Source: CAWBJP01 sp963789165 (GTDB lineage Bacteria; Actinomycetota; Acidimicrobiia; IMCC26256; BP-133). Taken from it: DNA of 64,000 nucleotides. The notes beneath the pieces are model-generated. The model was given only the letters and a program-made list of their open reading frames with translations, was not told the origin of the DNA and made no database searches. Position 1 is the stretch's first letter. Every line of letters begins with the position of its first letter. Of this stretch, positions 60,200-64,000 are shown piece by piece. The stretch covers positions 385,186 to 449,185 of the forward strand of contig CAWBJP010000002.1 of assembly GCA_963789165.1 (NCBI GenBank), read 5' to 3'. The translations under genes were made by a program, and so were the position numbers.

Positions 60200-61732
60200 C
60201 TAGCCGGTCAGGCGGGACACCTCGCTCATGAGGTGGAAGTACTTGAGCAGGGTGACGGCGGTGATGATGACCGTGCCGCCGGCGGCCAGGATCGCCACCA
60301 GGCGGAAGGCCGGGCTGCGTCCCCCGTCGCCCAGGGCCCAGGTCTCGTCCAGCGCCACCTCGGCCGCCGCCCGGCGCCGCAGTGCCACCCGGCCGCCGGA
60401 GCCGCCGTTGCCTTCTGAGCGGCGCTGGGGGTTCTCCCACGGCGAGGGGTCGTCGTCGAGGACGACGGTTGGTGCGGGACCGGCCTCGGCCGTCGTCGCC
60501 CGCCGGCGGGCCTCGCGGATGAGGGGGATGCTGACCCCGATCATCACCGCGTAGGCGGCGAGCTTCACCGCCAGCGTGAGGTAGTAGGGCTCGGCGTAGG
60601 GCAAGCGGAAGAGCCGGGTGGCCTGGTCGGGGGAGAGCGGCACCCGGTAGGCCACGGACTCCACCAGGTTGTAGATGCCGGTGGCGACCACCAGGCCGGT
60701 GAGCCACCAGGCGGTGCGGGCGATCTTGTCCAGGCGGCCGTCGGCCAGGTTGGTGCCGTACTCGGAGAGGAAGCGCCGCCCGGCGGGAACGGCGAGCAGG
60801 GCGAGCAGGCCCACGGCGATGCCCCACAGGATCGCCAGCATGGAGTGCACCCACAGAACGGCCACGCCCAGCGGCTCCCCCTGGGGGGAAGCCCCGCCGC
60901 CCGCCACCGCCGCCCCGGCGGGAGGAACGGGGGCGTCGACCACCAGGTCGGTGCTCCCCCGGCCCAGCAGCACGGCGGGCTTCCCGGGCTCGACCCGGGC
61001 GTCGTTGACGGCGACGTCGATGGTCCAGGTGCCGCCGTAGGGGAGGATCACGAACCCCTCGTGGATCCCGGGCTTCCCTTCCAGCTCCAGGGTGCCGAGC
61101 TCGAAGGGACCGGCTTCGTCGCCACGGTCGTTGCGGGCGGCGGCAAAGGCGACGTGGTCGAGGGCCAGCGGGGCATCGGCGTCGCCTTCGGTCACGGTCA
61201 CCCGCAGGGGCAGCCACAGGGCGCTCCGGCCCTGGCGATCGGCTCGTTCGATCCTGACGTTGAGCGCCGGGCCGGCGGCGTCGCCCGGGCGGATCACCAA
61301 GGGGCTGGCGGAGCCGACGGCCACGTCTTTGCCGGATTCGAGCACGAGGTTCTGGGGCTTCTGCAGCGGGATGCCGGCGACCCCCCCGGGGCGCGACTGG
61401 GCCCGTACCGTCAGCGACCACTTGCCGGGGTCGACCGCCAGCTTGCCGGTGTAGGCCCCACCACCGGCATCGGTGAGGACCACGGGCGCCAGGGAATGCC
61501 CGGCGTCGTCGTTGCCTTCCACGGTCACGTCGAAGCCGGGCTGGGGCGTGCCCGAGTCGGCGTCGACGAGGTCGACGGAGACGGTCCAGTCCCGGCCCCC
61601 CTCGGAGTGCAGGGCGATCCGGTCGAGCCACAACTGCACCTTGCCGGCGGTGTGGGCCGAGGCGGGCGCCGGCGAGATCGTCGCCAGCGCCAGGGCCGCC
61701 ACAGCTCCGCAGAGGATCCTGGTCGGATTCAT
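60200..61732 (-). CDS. Secreted/membrane protein with YtkA/CopC-like N-terminal part and C-terminal helices
   Basis: A protein of about 510 residues starts at ATG 61732 after AGGCGAGGACTG. The signal peptide MNPTRILCGAVAALALATIS ends with ASA, leaving His as mature residue 1, as in copper-binding CopC/YcnI proteins. Residues 27-260 hold beta-rich repeats similar to YtkA-like domains (VEGNDDAGHSLAPVVLTDAG). After about 285 there are four or five membrane helices (VLWVHSMLAILWGIAVGLLA, IARTAWWLTGLVVATGIYNL, YYLTLAVKLAAYAVMIGVSI and one at the C-terminus), reminiscent of CopD-type membrane parts. A copper role is only suggested. It starts 15 bp after the foldase gene in an operon with DUF4340 and GldG-like genes. 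Confidence 0.72.
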   Translation of the reverse strand: MNPTRILCGAVAALALATISPAPASAHTAGKVQLWLDRIALHSEGGRDWTVSVDLVDADSGTPQPGFDVTVEGNDDAGHSLAPVVLTDAGGGAYTGKLAVDPGKWSLTVRAQSRPGGVAGIPLQKPQNLVLESGKDVAVGSASPLVIRPGDAAGPALNVRIERADRQGRSALWLPLRVTVTEGDADAPLALDHVAFAAARNDRGDEAGPFELGTLELEGKPGIHEGFVILPYGGTWTIDVAVNDARVEPGKPAVLLGRGSTDLVVDAPVPPAGAAVAGGGASPQGEPLGVAVLWVHSMLAILWGIAVGLLALLAVPAGRRFLSEYGTNLADGRLDKIARTAWWLTGLVVATGIYNLVESVAYRVPLSPDQATRLFRLPYAEPYYLTLAVKLAAYAVMIGVSIPLIREARRRATTAEAGPAPTVVLDDDPSPWENPQRRSEGNGGSGGRVALRRRAAAEVALDETWALGDGGRSPAFRLVAILAAGGTVIITAVTLLKYFHLMSEVSRLTG

Positions 61733-61749
61733 CAGTCCTCGCCTCATCG

Positions 61750-62688
61750 TCAGGTCACCAGCCCGCTGGCGCGGTCCCACTTGCCGTACCAGCCGGCGAT
61801 GTCCACCTTGGCTTCGGACAGCTGCTTCTGGAACCAGTCGTAGAACAGGCGTTGGCGCTGCTCGTCCTCGAGGACCTTGGTCAGCTCGGGCTTGGCTTCC
61901 TCGAAGGAGATGGCCGCCCCGTCCTCCCGGCTGTCGGCCACCACCACCAGGAAGCCGCCCCCGCCGGGGATCGGGTCGCTCATCTGGCCGGCCTGGAGCC
62001 CGGAGATGGCTTCGAGCACCGGGGCGGGGAGTGGCGTGGCCGGGCTCACCAGGCCGAGGCTCCCCACCTGGCGGGCCCCCAGCTCCCGGGCGGCGGCGTC
62101 GAAGGCGTCGCCCGTCACCGCCCGCCCGCGGAGCGTCCGGGCTGCCTCCTCGGAGTCGAAGTGGGCCACGCGGATCTGGGATCGCCAGGTCTGCTGGAAG
62201 AAGGCTGCGCTGCGGTCGTACTTCTGGCGCAGCTCGACCTCGGACACGGCCACCTTGGGAAAGACCTTCTCGCCGATGGCCTTCGAGAGGCGCGCGTCGC
62301 GCAGGGCTTGCTCGAGGTCGGCTTGCGACCAACCGGCCGACTCGTACTCGGCTGCCGGCACCTCCGTCGGGGCCAGGGCATCGAGCGCGCTGGGCTTGTC
62401 CTGGATTTCCATCTGGGCGGCCAGCTGTTCGAGGAAGACACTCCGGATGGCGAATCCGAGCACCAGCTTGGCGGCCTGCTTGCGGTCCGTCTGCCCGCCC
62501 GCCCCCGCTTCGAGGGCCTGGCTGTTCTGGCTCTTGACCCATTGGCTGGTGAGGCGCTCCACCCGTTCCGAGGGGAGGTCCGTCCCGGCCACCGTGGCCG
62601 CCACCTTGGGCGGGCCGTCCTCGCCGCAGCCCGCCACCCCGATCGCCAGGACCAGGGCCAGGGCCACCCTGCCGGCGTTGCGCCTCAT
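61750..62688 (-). CDS. SurA-like PPIase lipoprotein
   Basis: This is a 312-residue protein. The signal sequence MRRNAGRVALALVLAIGVAG with lipobox VAGCGE makes it a lipoprotein. Residues 30-150 form a SurA-N-like helical part. Residues 165-260 carry a degenerate parvulin-type domain (RVAHFDSEEAARTLRGRAVT, ARELGARQVGSLGLVSPATP, VLEAISGLQAGQMSDPIPGG). Its start overlaps the stop of the DUF4340 gene by 4 bp (ATGA). It is a second foldase besides the one at 45871. It probably helps fold the exported products of this operon. Confidence 0.83.
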   Translation of the reverse strand: MRRNAGRVALALVLAIGVAGCGEDGPPKVAATVAGTDLPSERVERLTSQWVKSQNSQALEAGAGGQTDRKQAAKLVLGFAIRSVFLEQLAAQMEIQDKPSALDALAPTEVPAAEYESAGWSQADLEQALRDARLSKAIGEKVFPKVAVSEVELRQKYDRSAAFFQQTWRSQIRVAHFDSEEAARTLRGRAVTGDAFDAAARELGARQVGSLGLVSPATPLPAPVLEAISGLQAGQMSDPIPGGGGFLVVVADSREDGAAISFEEAKPELTKVLEDEQRQRLFYDWFQKQLSEAKVDIAGWYGKWDRASGLVT

Positions 62689-63338
62689 CGTGATTCCTCC
62701 TCGAGGACCTGGGCGAGCCACGGGTTGGTGACCTCCTCCGGGTCGGCGTCGGGGCTCTCGTTGAGGATCTCGGTCTCCAGCTGGGTGCGGGGCGAGTTCA
62801 CCCGCTCGCCCGCGACCAGCGAGCGTAGGTCGTCCACGCTGCGGCGAACGAGCAGGTAGACGTGGGGATCGCCCTGGCGCCGGGCGTAGTACCCGGCGCC
62901 CGAGAAGGTGCCGACCCCCACCGAGACGGCCTGTTCCACCCCGGCGGCGTCCTGGACGCGGACGACGAACTCGGGATCGACCAGGCCGAAGTCGGGCCGG
63001 TCGGAGTCGGTCACCAGGCGCCGGTAGGCCTGGAGGGGCAGGACCTCGGTCTCCCGCTCGGCCAGGAGCCCGCTGACGACCTCCGGTGTTCCCGGCTCGG
63101 CCAGCCAGGTGGCGGCCGCGGTCCGCACCAGGGCGACCTGGCGGCCTTTCGACTCCACGCTGAGGCGATGGACCTGGGCCGGAGTGAGGTCGACGACGGA
63201 GAAGACCCCTGGGGTGGCGGGTCCGGTCGGGGCGTCGGCGGCGGGAGCGGCGCGGTCCTCGGAGCGATCGCCGCTTCCGGAGGAGCAGCCGGTGACGCCG
63301 GCGACGACCGCGGCCAGGGTCAGGCCCATGGCCACCAC
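62685..63338 (-). CDS. DUF4340-domain lipoprotein
   Basis: A protein of about 217 residues has a lipobox in VAGVTGCSSGSG, so it is an outer-face lipoprotein. The body matches DUF4340: VFSVVDLTPAQVHRLSVESK, then QVALVRTAAATWLAEPGTPE and ADFGLVDPEFVV-like strands, here DRPDFGLVDPEFVV. DUF4340 proteins usually follow GldG in export-type ABC operons. The start is uncertain: GTG 63338, GTG 63335 or ATG 63329 each leave a short n-region. It ends in an ATGA overlap with the foldase gene. Confidence 0.8.
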   Translation of the reverse strand: MVAMGLTLAAVVAGVTGCSSGSGDRSEDRAAPAADAPTGPATPGVFSVVDLTPAQVHRLSVESKGRQVALVRTAAATWLAEPGTPEVVSGLLAERETEVLPLQAYRRLVTDSDRPDFGLVDPEFVVRVQDAAGVEQAVSVGVGTFSGAGYYARRQGDPHVYLLVRRSVDDLRSLVAGERVNSPRTQLETEILNESPDADPEEVTNPWLAQVLEEESR

Positions 63339-63367
63339 CCGACCGCGCCCCGCGCCCGTCCCATGCC

Positions 63368-64000
63368 TCAGCCTCGCCGCAGGCGCAGGAGCGCCACCGG
63401 CATGGGCGCGAGGAAGGCAAGCGACGGGAAGACGACGCCGGAGCGCACGAGGGTGTCCCGCCGGGCCTTGGTGAGGACGACCTTGTGTACGCCCCCGTAG
63501 GTCCGTCCCGCCGAGATCACGTCGTTCTCCCGGCCGACCCACTGGACCAGGCCGGTGGCGAAGTCCCGGTTCCCGAAATTGTCGATCAGCCGGTTGGAGG
63601 CGATCCCGGCGCTGCCCACCACGGCGAAGCGGGAGGTGACGAGCTGGGCCCCGTCGGGCTGGTTGGTGGACACCTCGCTGGCGTCGTAGGCGGCGGCCAG
63701 GATGAACGGACTGTCCGCCGGGTTCCCGGGGATCGAGCTCTGCGAGCTGCTGGCCACCAGCGGTGTCACCGACTCGATGGCCTCGCCCCCGGTCGCCTTC
63801 TCGATCGGGTGGGGGTCGACGAACAGCACGGGGATGCCGTCCCGTTTGAGGTCGCGGATGGCCGGGTTCTCCGACGGATAGTCGAAGGCCACCACCGACG
63901 CCGGGTCGTCGGCCAGTGAGCTGCGGTCGCGGACCTCCCCCGCGCCGAAGGCCAATCCGTAGGGGCGCATCAGGTCGGACAGCTGCGCCCGGGTGGCCTC
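63368..64000 (-). CDS. GldG-like ABC-associated extracellular protein, 5' end outside the window
   Basis: The last 211 residues of a larger protein are visible, still open at the window edge. The part resembles the GldG/IFT52-like periplasmic region of gliding-type ABC systems: DLMRPYGLAFGAGEVRDRSS, FAVVGSAGIASNRLIDNFGN and RDFATGLVQWVGRENDVISA. One membrane helix (FPSLAFLAPMPVALLRL) and a basic tail RRG lie at the C-terminus. In most genomes an ABC ATPase and a permease precede GldG and DUF4340; they should lie just beyond 64000. The substrate of such systems is unknown in actinobacteria. Confidence 0.8.
   Translation of the reverse strand, partial: EATRAQLSDLMRPYGLAFGAGEVRDRSSLADDPASVVAFDYPSENPAIRDLKRDGIPVLFVDPHPIEKATGGEAIESVTPLVASSSQSSIPGNPADSPFILAAAYDASEVSTNQPDGAQLVTSRFAVVGSAGIASNRLIDNFGNRDFATGLVQWVGRENDVISAGRTYGGVHKVVLTKARRDTLVRSGVVFPSLAFLAPMPVALLRLRRG

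Overview
The window is GC-rich DNA from an actinobacterium. The supporting evidence is a 33-residue bS22 ribosomal protein gene, a SepX/GlpR-type divisome membrane protein beside MoeA/Glp, an LppX-like lipoprotein, frequent GTG/TTG starts, many 4-bp start/stop overlaps and a MazG fused to a methylase-like domain. The class Acidimicrobiia is my best guess from gene content, but it is not proven.

Positions 1-3111 hold the edge of a membrane protein gene, a secreted YcnI-type copper protein fused to a Cu-only superoxide-dismutase-like domain, a 56-bp tandem repeat and a surface protein with a C-terminal anchor. Positions 3112-17526 are an integrated genomic island of about 14.4 kb. It sits at the 3' end of a tRNA-Ala(CGC) gene and is bounded by a 45-bp direct repeat. 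It carries a tyrosine integrase beside the tRNA, an excisionase-like protein, an ERCC4-nuclease/Lsr2 fusion, an MNT/HEPN toxin-antitoxin pair whose HEPN gene is broken, a serine hydrolase, an LPXTG-anchored cupin, a SsuABC/TauABC-like ABC importer and a large BTAD-ATPase regulator. A 36-bp repeat brackets the cupin, importer and regulator block. Repeat-rich and G-rich non-coding DNA surrounds the excisionase gene.

Positions 17.6-27 kb carry a translin-family protein, sepX/glpR, moaC, moaA, moeA (molybdenum cofactor synthesis and possibly cell division), a secreted subtilase, galU and a GAF-GGDEF diguanylate cyclase. Positions 27-37 kb carry fmdB, an MTA phosphorylase, uppP, a HAD phosphatase, aat, a frameshifted TnpB insertion, ychF, rsmI, an AbrB-like regulator, tatD, rsmA and ispE. 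Positions 37-51.5 kb are a housekeeping run: bS22, tRNA-Gln, glmU, prs, rplY (ctc), pth, a lipoprotein, mfd, a foldase, mazG, a secreted repetitive protein, eno and an FtsB/DivIC protein.

Positions 51.6-64 kb carry two orphan NarL-type regulators, two SDR enzymes with a PucR-type regulator, a saccharopine-dehydrogenase-like enzyme, an acyl-CoA synthetase, a PGM1-like ATP-grasp ligase, and an export-type cluster (membrane protein, foldase lipoprotein, DUF4340 and GldG-like proteins) that runs off the window. Five genes (HEPN, tnpB, ispE, pucR-like and the acyl-CoA synthetase) have interrupted reading frames. Some of these breaks may be sequence errors.
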